Assembly (NCBI GenBank): GCA_016935315.1
Contig: JAFGRD010000047.1
Span: 62,001-126,000, forward strand
Direction: 5' to 3'
Origin: Pirellulales bacterium
GTDB lineage: Bacteria; Planctomycetota; Planctomycetia; Pirellulales; Thermoguttaceae
Length of the DNA stretch: 64,000 nt
Shown here: in pieces, positions 25,720-35,010 of the stretch
Layout of the letters: each line of letters starts with the position of its first letter
How positions within the stretch are numbered: the stretch's first letter is position 1
Program-made: the position numbers and the translations under genes
The notes under the pieces: generated by a model
What the model was told of the DNA's origin: nothing
Databases searched by the model: none
Seen by the model: the letters and a program-made list of their open reading frames with translations, nothing else

Positions 25720-26904
25720 ATGCGGCAATCCTCCAGACCATTCGTGCTCCTTCTCGGTTTGCTGCTTCTGCCGGGCTGCCAGGGCGGCGACGTTGCCGTG
25801 CCCGAGAAAAGCGGCCCGGCGGCAGACAACCAAGCGACGGCCCACGAGGACGAGGCGTCTGCCGTTTTTGCTGCCCGGGGCGGGCAGAACGACCCCCAAC
25901 CGCCAGTCCCCGAACCGGACGCCTCAACTGCCATGGCGACGCTCGAATCACTGGCCACCGAGCTGAAACGCGACGGGGAAGGCCGGGTGGTGGAAGTGAG
26001 CTTCCGCGACACCGTCATCGACGACGGGGCGCTGGCGCCTTTGCCCGAGCTTCCCGGCTTGCGATCCGTTCTGCTTAACGATACGGGGATCACCGATGCG
26101 GGGCTCTCGACCCTGGGGAAGATGTCCTCGCTGCGAAATCTCGATCTGCGCGGCTGCGCCGTCTCCAACGCCGGACTCGCCCACTTGGCCGGGTTGTCGA
26201 ACCTGGCGGCGTTGCGGCTGTCGGGCAGCAACGGCAAGACGACCGTGGACGACCAGGGACTCGGCCACGTGGCAAAGCTGGCGAGCCTGAAGGTCTTGTC
26301 GCTCGACTTCTTGTGGATCAGCGAAGAGGGGCTCGCCCGGCTCGACGGGCTGAAGGACCTCGAAGAGCTGTATCTGGCCAAGACCCTGGTGGGCGACGAG
26401 GCGATGGCCGTGATTGCACAGTTCCCCCGGCTGAGAAAGCTGCGCATCTCCCAGACCCAAGTCACCGGCGAGGGCCTGGCCCACCTGGCAAAACTGCCGC
26501 ACCTGGAAGACCTGGACGTCAGCGAGTGTGCCCAACTCTCGGACGAAGGGTTGGCCCACCTGGCGGCCATGACGCCGTTGAAACGGCTCAATCTCTGGCG
26601 GGCGCCGATCGGCGACGCCGGCGCGGCCCACCTGGAAGAGCTGGTCAACCTCGAGTGGCTCAATCTGGACAATACGCTGTTGACCGACGCGGGCGTGAAG
26701 TACCTCGAGGGGATGGGCCGGTTGACGTTCCTCCACCTGGGCTCGACGGCGACTTCCGACGCCGGGCTGAAGCATCTCGAAGGTCTGACGTCGCTGAAGG
26801 ATCTGAAGGTCACCCGCACCGCCATCACGGCCGAAGGCGTCGAGCAACTCCAGAAGAAGCTGCCCGACACGGCCATTCAGTTGCGCTACATCGAGGGGCA
26901 GTAG
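25720..26904 (+). CDS. Leucine-rich-repeat lipoprotein
   Basis: 394 residues. The N-terminus is a lipoprotein signal with the lipobox LLLLPGC, so the protein should be lipid-anchored after cleavage before the cysteine. After a charged, disordered linker, residues about 80-385 form roughly eleven LRR_6-type repeats of about 24 residues (ITDAGLSTLGKM, VSNAGLAHLAGL, LTDAGVKYLEGM). Such repeats form a curved solenoid that binds proteins. Planctomycetes have many of these proteins, usually without known partners. Start: the ATG at 25720 that opens the lipobox. An upstream in-frame ATG exists but would move the signal inside the protein. It converges with the oxidoreductase gene, leaving 12 bp between stops. 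Confidence 0.84.
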   Translation: MRQSSRPFVLLLGLLLLPGCQGGDVAVPEKSGPAADNQATAHEDEASAVFAARGGQNDPQPPVPEPDASTAMATLESLATELKRDGEGRVVEVSFRDTVIDDGALAPLPELPGLRSVLLNDTGITDAGLSTLGKMSSLRNLDLRGCAVSNAGLAHLAGLSNLAALRLSGSNGKTTVDDQGLGHVAKLASLKVLSLDFLWISEEGLARLDGLKDLEELYLAKTLVGDEAMAVIAQFPRLRKLRISQTQVTGEGLAHLAKLPHLEDLDVSECAQLSDEGLAHLAAMTPLKRLNLWRAPIGDAGAAHLEELVNLEWLNLDNTLLTDAGVKYLEGMGRLTFLHLGSTATSDAGLKHLEGLTSLKDLKVTRTAITAEGVEQLQKKLPDTAIQLRYIEGQ

Positions 26905-26916
26905 CCCGGCGGTCGA

Positions 26917-28224
26917 CTATGCGACCTCCCATCCCGGCCGGTACTGCTTGCGGATGAACCGGTCGGCCGCGGGGCAATTGGTCGCCCGCAGGTTCGCCGC
27001 GTCCCAATCGAGCGCCTGCCCGACGCGGTACGCCACGTTGCCCAGCAGCACGGCCTCGGTCAACGCGCCGGAATAGTCGAAGTTGCAGGTCGTCGGCGAG
27101 CCGTCCATGCAGCCCTTGATCCATTCGGCATGGTGGCCGATCGATCGGGCAATCGTGGGCTCGGGCGGCTGGTAGCCCGCGTATTTCGCCACCGGGAAGA
27201 GCCGGTAGCCGTTATAGTCGGCGAACATCTTGCCTTCGCTACCGACGAACATCACGCCGCTGCCGGGCACCCGTTCGCCGGCGACTTCGCGGGGAATCAG
27301 GTTGCCGTCGTACCAGGTAAGCCGCACCGGCGGCAGCCCGTCGCGCTCGGGGAAGCGATAGCGGACAATCAGCCCCAGCGGGCAGGTCTCCGGATGCACT
27401 TCAGGGCCTTCCGCCTTGCAACGGGTCGGGTGGCGCAGCTTCAGCGCCCAGAACGGCAGGTCCATGTAGTGGCAAGCCATGTCGCCGAGTGTGCCGCTGC
27501 CGAAGTCCCACCAGCGGCGCCACTGGGCCGGGTGGTAGCGGCCGGGCCAAAACGGACGCTGCGGCGCCGGTCCCAGCCAGAGGTCCCAATCGAGCGTCGC
27601 GGGTGGTTCCTGACCGCCTTCCGGCCGGTCGCCGCCGCCCCAGCCTTTGCCGACCCAGACATGGACCTCGGTCACGTCGCCGAGGGCGCCGGACTGAACG
27701 ATCTCGACGACGCGGCGGTAGTTCTCACCCGCGTGGATCTGCGTGCCCATCTGCGTCGCCACGCCCTGCTTGACGGCGGCTTCCGCGACGACCCGCGCCT
27801 CGTGCACGGTGTGGGTCAACGGCTTCTCACAATAGACGTGCAGACCCGCGCGGATCGCCCGGATCGACGCCGGGGCGTGATGGTGGTCGGCCGCGCCGAT
27901 GATCATCGCATCGATCCTCGAGGCCTCGCTGGCAATCATCTCGCGATAATCGGCGTAGGTGCGGGCATTCGGGAATTGCGCCGCGGCGCGATCGAGGTAG
28001 TTCTTGTCCACATCACACAGGGCGACGATGTTTTCGCCGGTCACCTCGCTGATGTCGGCGGCGGCCCGATTGGCCGTGCCCACACAGGCGATGTTCAGCT
28101 TGCCGTTGGGCGACTTTGACTCGGCCGCGGAGAGCCCGCTCCAAACGCCGCTCGAAACGGCGGCGGCCCCCAGACCGGACATCTTCAGGAAATCGCGACG
28201 ACGGAGGTTCGACTTGCTTTGCAT
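26917..28224 (-). CDS. Exported Gfo/Idh/MocA-family oxidoreductase
   Basis: 435 residues. The N-terminus (RRRDFLKMSGLGAAAVSSG) is a twin-arginine signal, so the folded enzyme with bound NAD(P) is exported by Tat. The Rossmann domain has ACVGTANRA and the family signature EKPLTHT with the catalytic lysine. The C-terminal beta-sheet domain has the metal/substrate motif GSGTLGDMACHYMDLP, found in the planctomycete Gfo/Idh proteins that act on sugars or inositols. The exact substrate is not predictable. A sugar porter gene follows upstream on the same strand at 28371, 146 bp away, which fits a sugar-use module. Confidence 0.86.
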   Translation of the reverse strand: MQSKSNLRRRDFLKMSGLGAAAVSSGVWSGLSAAESKSPNGKLNIACVGTANRAAADISEVTGENIVALCDVDKNYLDRAAAQFPNARTYADYREMIASEASRIDAMIIGAADHHHAPASIRAIRAGLHVYCEKPLTHTVHEARVVAEAAVKQGVATQMGTQIHAGENYRRVVEIVQSGALGDVTEVHVWVGKGWGGGDRPEGGQEPPATLDWDLWLGPAPQRPFWPGRYHPAQWRRWWDFGSGTLGDMACHYMDLPFWALKLRHPTRCKAEGPEVHPETCPLGLIVRYRFPERDGLPPVRLTWYDGNLIPREVAGERVPGSGVMFVGSEGKMFADYNGYRLFPVAKYAGYQPPEPTIARSIGHHAEWIKGCMDGSPTTCNFDYSGALTEAVLLGNVAYRVGQALDWDAANLRATNCPAADRFIRKQYRPGWEVA

Positions 28225-28370
28225 GGTTCCATTTCCAGTGTTCGGAGTTCGACTGCTCGGCCGCACGACTTGTCGGTCGGTGGACCGGATAATCCCGATC
28301 ATAGTCGACGCCCGGGCGCGCCGCAAGCACGCGAGTCGCCGGCGGACAACCACGCGAAAAAACCGGCGTC

Positions 28371-30008
28371 CTATCGGATTCCCATCTTCTTCTGGATCTC
28401 TTCCAGCGGAACGCCCTTGGTCTCCGGCATGATCAGCAGCACCCAGGCCAACTGCCCGACCATCATCACCGCGTAGAATGCGAAGGTGTGCCCGCCGGAG
28501 GCCTCGGCAAACATGGGAAACGACCAGGAAATGGCCGCGGCCATGACCCAGTGGGTGAAGCTGCCCAGTGCCTGGCCCCGGGCACGGACCCGGTTGGGGA
28601 AGATTTCGCTGATGAAGACCCAGATGACGGCCCCCTGGCCGAAGGCATGGGAGGCGATGAAGACCAGCAGGCTGATCAGCACGACGGCGCCGCCGGTGGC
28701 CAGCCGCTGCTGGTCGATGGCCGCGGCGGCCTCGACGGCGAGGCTTTTCGCGCGGTCGGCGGCGCGCCTGGTGGGTTCCGTGGCGTTCGGTGCCCGGGAG
28801 GCTTCGATCCCCTGCCGGACGGCGTCGGCCGTGGCCCGGGCGCCGACTTTCTCGGCGGCCGTAGCGGCCTTGTCGGCGCGGAGAATGCCGACCTGGACCG
28901 CCCTGGGGTCGGCGGCCTCGACCGCGTCGGCCAGCGCCACCGCTTGGGAGGCTCCCTGGGCTGCGGCGACGGATCGCGCCGAAACGGCGAAGTTGTCGGC
29001 ATAGGCGTAAAAGGCCCAGGCCGTGACGCCCAAGCTGAGGATGTAGCCGATCGAGCCGACCAGCATCAGCTTCTTCCGCCCGAAATGGTCGATGACCAGC
29101 AGCGCCAACATCGTGAACAGCAGATTCGTACCGCCGATGCCCACGGCCTGCAACAGCGCGGAGTTCTTGTCTGCGCCGGCCATTTCGAAGATGTGCGGAG
29201 CGTAATACATCAGCGCGTTGATGCCCGAGAGCTGGTTGAACGCGGCGATGGCCACGGCCAGCAGAATCGGCGTCCGGTAGGCCCGACGGAAGAACGGCTC
29301 CCGCAGGCTATGGTGCGCCAGATCGAGCGACGCCTGGATCTCCCCGATCTCCGCGTCGACGTCGTCGCTGTCGGTGCCCAACCTCGTGAGCCCGGATCGG
29401 GCTTCGTCGAGGCGTCCTTGCGAGACCAGCCAGCGCGGGCTGTAGGGCGTCAGAAACAGCAGGAAGAAGAACGCCGCGGCCGGAAACGCTTCCACGCCGA
29501 ACATCCACCGCCACTCGATCTCGCCCAGGGCGAGCTGTGCAATCAGGAAGTTGGAGAAGAACGCCAGCAGGATGCCCAGCACGATGTTGAACTGGGTGAT
29601 CGCCACCAGTCGCCCGCGAAGCCGCGCCGGCGAAATCTCGGCAATATACATCGGCGAGACCACCGACGCCCCACCGACGCCGATTCCGCCCAGGAAGCGG
29701 AACAGCAGAAACGAGTACCAATCCCAGGCCAGGGCGCTGCCGACCGCCGAGATGAAATAGAGCACCGCGATCACCAGCAGGACGCGCCGCCGCCCGATGC
29801 GATCGGCCGGGCGCCCCACGACGATCGAGCCGAGGATCGTGCCGATCAGCGCGCTGGCCACGGTGAACCCCAGGCCGAAGCTCCCCAGTTGATAGACGCT
29901 TTCCAGCGCCGACTTCGTGCCCGAAATGACCGCCGTGTCGAACCCGAACAGCAGTCCGCCCAACGCCGCAATCAGGGTACAGCCGACTAAATAGGATTTG
30001 CTTTTCAT
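28371..30008 (-). CDS. Sugar porter (MFS) with long cytoplasmic-type insertion
   Basis: 545 residues, against about 450-500 for typical sugar porters. The twelve-helix pattern, GRPADRIGRRR between TM2 and TM3, RFLGGIGVGG, PETKGVPLEEI at the C-terminus and QLSGINALMYY in TM7 identify the sugar porter family (TIGR00879 type), a proton-sugar symporter or facilitator of the inner membrane. An alanine-rich insertion of about 100 residues (about 337-437) sits between TM9 and TM10, where classical members have a short loop; it contains no motif I recognise. The start was set at the ATG opposite the usual N-terminus; an upstream start is possible 12 codons earlier. It is next to the Gfo/Idh oxidoreductase. 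Confidence 0.85.
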   Translation of the reverse strand: MKSKSYLVGCTLIAALGGLLFGFDTAVISGTKSALESVYQLGSFGLGFTVASALIGTILGSIVVGRPADRIGRRRVLLVIAVLYFISAVGSALAWDWYSFLLFRFLGGIGVGGASVVSPMYIAEISPARLRGRLVAITQFNIVLGILLAFFSNFLIAQLALGEIEWRWMFGVEAFPAAAFFFLLFLTPYSPRWLVSQGRLDEARSGLTRLGTDSDDVDAEIGEIQASLDLAHHSLREPFFRRAYRTPILLAVAIAAFNQLSGINALMYYAPHIFEMAGADKNSALLQAVGIGGTNLLFTMLALLVIDHFGRKKLMLVGSIGYILSLGVTAWAFYAYADNFAVSARSVAAAQGASQAVALADAVEAADPRAVQVGILRADKAATAAEKVGARATADAVRQGIEASRAPNATEPTRRAADRAKSLAVEAAAAIDQQRLATGGAVVLISLLVFIASHAFGQGAVIWVFISEIFPNRVRARGQALGSFTHWVMAAAISWSFPMFAEASGGHTFAFYAVMMVGQLAWVLLIMPETKGVPLEEIQKKMGIR

Positions 30009-30058
30009 GGTTTGCCTGTTGTGGATTGGGTCGGCCTGGATCATTCACCATGCAAACA

Positions 30059-31660
30059 TCAATAGTGCCGTTCTTTTGCCGCGGCGCTGGCGGTCTTCCG
30101 GACCACCTTCACGTCCGCCGCTCCCATGGCGAAATCGTTCTCGCCCTGGACGAACACCCGCACGTGACACGCGCCGCGGGCTTCCGGAGGCACCTCCAGC
30201 TCGGCCGTGAATCGGCCGTTCTCGACCGCCAACTCGAGCGATCGCAGCCGGTGGTCGTTGGCGCGGTCGTAGGTTTCCTGGAACTCGGCCAGCTCGCCGG
30301 CGGTCTGCGGGTATTCGCGGCGGCTTGGGGGTGAAAACGTTAGTTGCCCGTGGCCGACGATCAACTCGATGGTGCCGCGGCCGCTCAGCGGCGAGGTGCC
30401 GTCCAGCTTCAAGCGGCCGCCGGCCGTCACGTCGGGCGGGGCCTGCAGCTCGATCGGCCGCGGATACCGCAGCCGCAACAGCGGGTCGCCGATCAGGTTG
30501 AACAGCAACAGGTGCTCGGCCCGCTCGGCCGCCAGCTTCTTCGGGGCGGGACTGATCGCCGCGGCAATCGAGTCGAGCATCGCCCGCCGCCGGTCGGACG
30601 GGTCGGGCTCCCGCATCAACGCGCACTTCGCCCGCAGTAACGCCTCGCCCAGCGTGGGACAACGCCGCACGAAGCACTCGTCCATCAAGGACGTGAACAG
30701 CACCGTCATCGCATAGGGCATTGTCACCCGGGAACCCGCCACGGCCGCCACCGGCCCATCGGCCTGGCGCACCAGGCGTTCGGCCAGGCAGTCTTGCGTG
30801 GCGTCGAAGGCGCCGGTGTAGCAGGCCAGGAACATCGCGATGGGGGCTCCATGCTCGCACTTGAGCCTGGGCACGTCGGGCACGGCCAGGATGTGGTAGG
30901 TCCCGCCCGGCACACGGACCCGGTCGAGCCCGAGGTGGAAGCCGTGGCCGATATACACCCAGAACCAGCAGCCCTCGTTGATGCTCTTGAGGGTCGTCAA
31001 GTGGAACAGCCGCGGGTCGGGGCAGTAGGGGCTTCGCCAGCTGCCGTAGGTCATCGACATGCGATACTCGACCGGCAGGCCTTGGGAAAGGAAGTACCGG
31101 GCGGACGATTCGAGCACGGCGTCGGCCAGCGGTCCGAACCCGCCGACTCCGGCTACGAAATTCAACCGTCGCCGCCAGGGGCCGAAGTCGTTCGACCGCT
31201 CGTAGGCAAGGATCTTGGCGACGATCTGCTGCAACTCCTGCGGCGTGTCGGCCGTAAGCCGCCCGACGGCCACCTCGGGCGCCGGATCGCCGTCGAGATC
31301 GGCATAGTAGTGGTCGGTCGCGATCTGCGGCTCGGAGCCCCAGAGCACGTTCACCTCGGCCTTGGCCAGATGGGCCGGCACACAGCGGGCCCTCAGCGCC
31401 GGGTCCTGGTCCACACCCTGTTCGGCATCGCCGACGAGCACCACGAACCGCAGCCGGCCGCCGGCGGCCGCGTCGCGAATGCGTTGGCGGATTTCCTCCG
31501 CCGAGCCGGTGTTGGGCAACAGCACCAACGTATGCCCTTGCTCCTGGCGATACGCGATCCAGGGCTGCAAGGCCTGGCGAAACTCGGCCGGACAGACAAC
31601 CGCCGTATCGGGGGCCGATTGCGACAGGACAGCGGCCAGCATCAGCAACGCAGCAGCCAT
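30059..31660 (-). CDS. Secreted C25-family (gingipain-like) cysteine peptidase
   Basis: 533 residues with a short signal peptide (AAALLMLAAVLSQS). The catalytic dyad of the C25 family is visible: His239 in YIGHG and Cys280 in FLACYTGAFD. The central domain carries the family fold with IATDHYYADLDGD. The C-terminal 130 residues are an immunoglobulin-like or beta-sandwich domain that probably binds substrate. Gingipain-type enzymes cleave after Arg or Lys; whether that holds here cannot be told. There is no Por-system C-terminal tail, so the enzyme is likely released or bound to the cell surface by other means. A GGGAG site lies just upstream of the ATG. The gene lies 50 bp upstream of the sugar porter start, on the same strand. 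Confidence 0.78.
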   Translation of the reverse strand: MAAALLMLAAVLSQSAPDTAVVCPAEFRQALQPWIAYRQEQGHTLVLLPNTGSAEEIRQRIRDAAAGGRLRFVVLVGDAEQGVDQDPALRARCVPAHLAKAEVNVLWGSEPQIATDHYYADLDGDPAPEVAVGRLTADTPQELQQIVAKILAYERSNDFGPWRRRLNFVAGVGGFGPLADAVLESSARYFLSQGLPVEYRMSMTYGSWRSPYCPDPRLFHLTTLKSINEGCWFWVYIGHGFHLGLDRVRVPGGTYHILAVPDVPRLKCEHGAPIAMFLACYTGAFDATQDCLAERLVRQADGPVAAVAGSRVTMPYAMTVLFTSLMDECFVRRCPTLGEALLRAKCALMREPDPSDRRRAMLDSIAAAISPAPKKLAAERAEHLLLFNLIGDPLLRLRYPRPIELQAPPDVTAGGRLKLDGTSPLSGRGTIELIVGHGQLTFSPPSRREYPQTAGELAEFQETYDRANDHRLRSLELAVENGRFTAELEVPPEARGACHVRVFVQGENDFAMGAADVKVVRKTASAAAKERHY

Positions 31661-31816
31661 GGACGTTCTCCCTCAGGCGGCATGAAGCGGCAGAGCCCCG
31701 CACTCTGCCAAATGCCCCGTAGTCTATCGGTCCGGCCCGTGTTGCTGCAATACGTCTATTCCGTACGGCCGGCGCCGCCGCCAGCCGCTCTGCCCGCCGG
31801 CCTCGGTTGCCCGTGC

Positions 31817-32983
31817 TTACCCGGGCTTCTGTTCCTCCTCGGCCTTCTTCTCTTCCAGGGGCTTTTCTTCCACGGGGCCGAGCAGCTTTTCGAGTTCCTT
31901 GCGGAGTTCCTCGCCTCGGGCCTTGGTCGAGACGACTTTGCCGTCGGTGCCGACGAGGATCATCGTGGGAATGGCCATCACGCCGTAGTATTCGGCGGTG
32001 GGGCTGCCGTCGTCGTAGACGATCGTCCAAGGGATCGCGCGGTCCTGGATGAACTTCTCCAGTTGCGTCCGGTCGCGGTCGAGACTGATGCCGACGATCT
32101 CGAACCCGCGATCCTTGTACTGCGCGTAGGTCTCGAGCATGTTGGGGACTTCGCGGACGCACGGCCCGCACCAGGTGGCCCAGAAGTCGACCAGCACGAC
32201 CTTGCCCTTGTACTTGGCCCAATCGAGGACCTCGCCGCCGAGGAGGGTCCCCTCGACCTTCATTTCCTTGCCGACCAGCGTAAGGCGGCGGACGACACCT
32301 TCAAGCTTCTTGCCGAACCCGGCGATGGTTTCGTCGTCGCTGGCGGCGAAGAGCTTGCCGAAGCTGGTGTACGTCTCGGCGGCCAGGGCGGGTGTGCCGA
32401 GGATTTCGGCCACGCGGCCGGCGTTGAAGGCCAGCCCCATGTCGGAACGCTCCAGCGGGCCTTCGGCCAGGTACTTCTCGACGCTCTCGATCAGCGGCTT
32501 GAGTTGTCCTTCGGCGTCGTCCTTGGGCACCCGGCTGAGCTCGCGGAGCCGGCGGCCGAGGACCGCGCCCCCCACTTGCCGAACGAACTGGGTCTTACCG
32601 GCCTTCTGGAGATGCTCGGAGAACTGCTCCAACTCCTCTGCCGAGTCGGCCAGGCGGATTCGGGTCTGCACGGCATGCACGGCCTGTTCCTCGGTGGACT
32701 CCGCGGCCAGGATCTTGTCGGCCGCCTCTTTCATCGCCGCGACGGCCTTGGTGCGAGCGTCGTCGTCCGGCGGGCGCGTTCCCAGCAAACGATTGATGTA
32801 CCGAACCAGCTCGTCCGGCGGTGCATCGGGAACCTTGTAGGGATCGGGTGGCACGGCCACCGGCTCCGCGGGCGTCGCGCTCGGCTCGCCTTCGGCCGCT
32901 ACTGCCGTGCCGAGCGCCAGCCACGCCACCACCGCACCCGTCAACAAACACACCAGCCAACTACGTCTTCGTGGAAACAACAT
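31817..32983 (-). CDS. Exported TlpA-like thioredoxin-fold protein
   Basis: 388 residues. The signal peptide (VCLLTGAVVAWLALGTAVAA) is followed by a long helical N-terminal domain (about 50-235) and a thioredoxin fold with WCGPC (Cys272, Cys275) and the cis-proline loop AIPTMILVG. This matches the AhpC/TSA-TlpA group, which reduces disulphides or delivers electrons in the periplasm, often for cytochrome c maturation. The helical domain is typical of planctomycete TlpA-like proteins and probably recognises the partner. The charged C-terminal tail (EEKPLEEKKAEEEQKPG) is likely disordered. Start: ATG at 32981-32983; the longer frame upstream includes a poor leader. The gene stands alone on its strand. 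Confidence 0.85.
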   Translation of the reverse strand: MLFPRRRSWLVCLLTGAVVAWLALGTAVAAEGEPSATPAEPVAVPPDPYKVPDAPPDELVRYINRLLGTRPPDDDARTKAVAAMKEAADKILAAESTEEQAVHAVQTRIRLADSAEELEQFSEHLQKAGKTQFVRQVGGAVLGRRLRELSRVPKDDAEGQLKPLIESVEKYLAEGPLERSDMGLAFNAGRVAEILGTPALAAETYTSFGKLFAASDDETIAGFGKKLEGVVRRLTLVGKEMKVEGTLLGGEVLDWAKYKGKVVLVDFWATWCGPCVREVPNMLETYAQYKDRGFEIVGISLDRDRTQLEKFIQDRAIPWTIVYDDGSPTAEYYGVMAIPTMILVGTDGKVVSTKARGEELRKELEKLLGPVEEKPLEEKKAEEEQKPG

Positions 32984-33103
32984 GTCCAGTACCTTTCCAG
33001 GTTGAAGGGAAATAAACGGTCTTGGCGGAAGGAGACCTCCTGTCTGCTTCAACCCTCACGGTTTTCTGCGAAGCTCGATCACTGAGCAACAGGGCGTATG
33101 TTG

Positions 33104-33943
33104 TCAGTGATGATGAAACTGTCGGATCATTTCCCACGCCTCGTCGGCCGTGTCGGCATAGCGAAACAGGTCGAGATCCTCGTCGTCGATGGTGCCTTCG
33201 TCGGCCAGGTACTGGAAATCGACTACGTTGCGCCAGTACTCGCGGCCGAAGATGATGATCGGGATATCTTGCATGCGCCCGGTCTGGCGGAGCGTCAGCG
33301 CGTCGAACAACTCGTCGAGCGTGCCGAATCCGCCCGGAAACACCACCAGCGCCTTCGCCCGGAGGATGAAGTGGAACTTCCGCATGGCGAAGTAGTGGAA
33401 CTGGAAACACAGTTCGGGCGTGATGTAGGGGTTGGGCTGTTGTTCGTGGGGCAGGCGAACGTTCAGGCCGACCGACTTGGCGCCGACCTCGTAGGCGCCG
33501 CGGTTGGCCGCCTCCATGATACCCGGCCCGCCGCCGGTAATCACCACGTAGTCGCAATCACCCTGTCCTTGGCAGCTTTTCGAGACCAGCGCGGCAAACT
33601 GCCGCGCCACTTCATAATAACGGCACTTGGCAACCACCCGCTCGGCCCGGGCGACGGCCCGCTGACGCCGCGGATCGCTCGGTGTGTCGGCCAGTTGCGC
33701 CTGAGCCCGCTCGAGCTTCTCTTGGGCGGTCGCGGGATCGACGATCCGGGTGCTGCCGAAGACGACGATCGTCGAGCGGACGTCGTGATCTTGCAGGGCC
33801 AGCTCCGCTTTGAGCAACTCCAGTTGCATGCGCATCGGCCGCAGTCGCCGGCTGGCCAGGAAATCGACGTCCTTGTAGGCGACGCGATAGCTGGGGGAAC
33901 GGAGGATCTTGCGGAGGTTCTCAGCGGCTTGCTTGTCGCTCAT
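33104..33943 (-). CDS. LOG-family nucleotide-monophosphate phosphoribohydrolase
   Basis: 279 residues. The LOG/YvdD motifs GGGPGIMEAANRGA and PGGFGTLDE are present. Proteins of this family cleave nucleotide 5'-monophosphates to a base and ribose phosphate; plant and some bacterial members activate cytokinins. The N-terminal 90 residues are a helical extension seen in the long TIGR00730-type subgroup. The start was placed at the ATG at 33941-33943 with GGAG upstream; the frame is open for 28 codons before it without similarity. The prepilin-peptidase-like gene lies 128 bp upstream on the same strand. Confidence 0.87.
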   Translation of the reverse strand: MSDKQAAENLRKILRSPSYRVAYKDVDFLASRRLRPMRMQLELLKAELALQDHDVRSTIVVFGSTRIVDPATAQEKLERAQAQLADTPSDPRRQRAVARAERVVAKCRYYEVARQFAALVSKSCQGQGDCDYVVITGGGPGIMEAANRGAYEVGAKSVGLNVRLPHEQQPNPYITPELCFQFHYFAMRKFHFILRAKALVVFPGGFGTLDELFDALTLRQTGRMQDIPIIIFGREYWRNVVDFQYLADEGTIDDEDLDLFRYADTADEAWEMIRQFHHH

Positions 33944-34071
33944 CCGGGGGCTCCGGTCCGGGGAATCCGAGGTGACGATCCGGTGGGATCGCCCACCATT
34001 TTCCGCGCCCGGCCTCCCGGTGCGCACCGACTCAGCCTACAACGATCCTAGCGGCCGGGCAAGTGCGTCAC

Positions 34072-34956
34072 CTACCCCGGGAAGGGGAGGCCCTTCACCA
34101 GCGAGGACCAGGCCAGGATCCATGCCAGCGCGGCGGCCGTCAGCCACGCCATGGCGAGGTCGCTCAGGCGGAGCGGAAGAAACCGGCCGCAGGCGAGCCG
34201 CACCAGACAGACCCCGATGGTCAGACCCACCACGGCCACGGCGGCCTGCCACCCCAGAAACAGGCCCACGCAAGCCGAGCCGAGCAGGATTCCCCAGGCC
34301 TGCTGCCCCGGCGCCAACCTGGAGGCGATCAGCCCCAGCACCGTTCCGGTTGCCAGTCCGGCAGCGCCATCGATCGAGCCGGCCATCCAGCCGCCCAGTC
34401 CCGGCACCGCGGCCACCGGACGAAGCGAGGGAAACGCTATTGGTGCCAAGACCCCGATCGCCAGCGCGGGCAGAAAGAGCCGCGGCCCCGGCCGGGAGCC
34501 GCCGCGTCCGATCAGTGCCGCCGCCAGCAACGTACACAGCAGCAGCAAGTGAAAGACGTAGACGGCGGCCAGCTCGGCCGGTTGCGCGGCCACGAAAACC
34601 ACTGCATCGGGCAACCGGATCGCCCGCGGCGGCAGGTTGCTGCCGCCGGCAAGACACTCGACCAGCCCCAGCCCCAGGAACATCGTGGCGGTGAGCGCCT
34701 CGACGATCGGGTATTGCGGCGAGATCCACGCCCCGCAATCGCGGCAGCGCCCCCGCAGAGCGATCCATCCGAGAATCGGCAGGTTGTCGAACCAGCGGAT
34801 GGGAGTCTTGCACGCCGGGCAATGCGACCCTGGCCGGATCAGGCTCATCCCCTCCGGGACGCGGTAGACCACGACGTTCAGGAAGCTGCCGATGCTGGCA
34901 CCCAGCGCAAACAGCCAAACAGCGATCGCCGCGTAGACGACTTCGTGCAACGGCAT
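34072..34956 (-). CDS. Prepilin-peptidase-like protein lacking the catalytic aspartates
   Basis: 294 residues. The N-terminus is a good prepilin-peptidase N-methyltransferase domain: SIGSFLNVVVYRVP and two cysteine pairs (Cys46, Cys49, Cys71, Cys74) of the DiS_P_DiS type. The C-terminal membrane part has the spacing of the A24 peptidase, but both catalytic aspartates are missing. The first site (D in the LIDLD-type motif) reads ALIGRGGS, with Gly150 at the place of the aspartate. The second site, GxGDxK in active enzymes, reads APGQQAWGILLG (about 216-227) without an aspartate. Asp196 belongs to a different position. So the protein may methylate but not cleave prepilins, or have another role. 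No other pilus gene is in the window. Confidence 0.72.
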   Translation of the reverse strand: MPLHEVVYAAIAVWLFALGASIGSFLNVVVYRVPEGMSLIRPGSHCPACKTPIRWFDNLPILGWIALRGRCRDCGAWISPQYPIVEALTATMFLGLGLVECLAGGSNLPPRAIRLPDAVVFVAAQPAELAAVYVFHLLLLCTLLAAALIGRGGSRPGPRLFLPALAIGVLAPIAFPSLRPVAAVPGLGGWMAGSIDGAAGLATGTVLGLIASRLAPGQQAWGILLGSACVGLFLGWQAAVAVVGLTIGVCLVRLACGRFLPLRLSDLAMAWLTAAALAWILAWSSLVKGLPFPG

Positions 34957-35010
34957 GGCGGGTGGCGTCCTTCCTCAAGAGGCGTGCCGGCCGGTTTGAC
35001 GCAGACCTTG

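Noticed and set aside
34072-34956. Asp196 of the prepilin-peptidase-like protein as a catalytic residue
   Set aside because: It lies in GSIDGAAG, which aligns with the TDAVIGA-type segment before the second helix in active enzymes, not with either catalytic aspartate.
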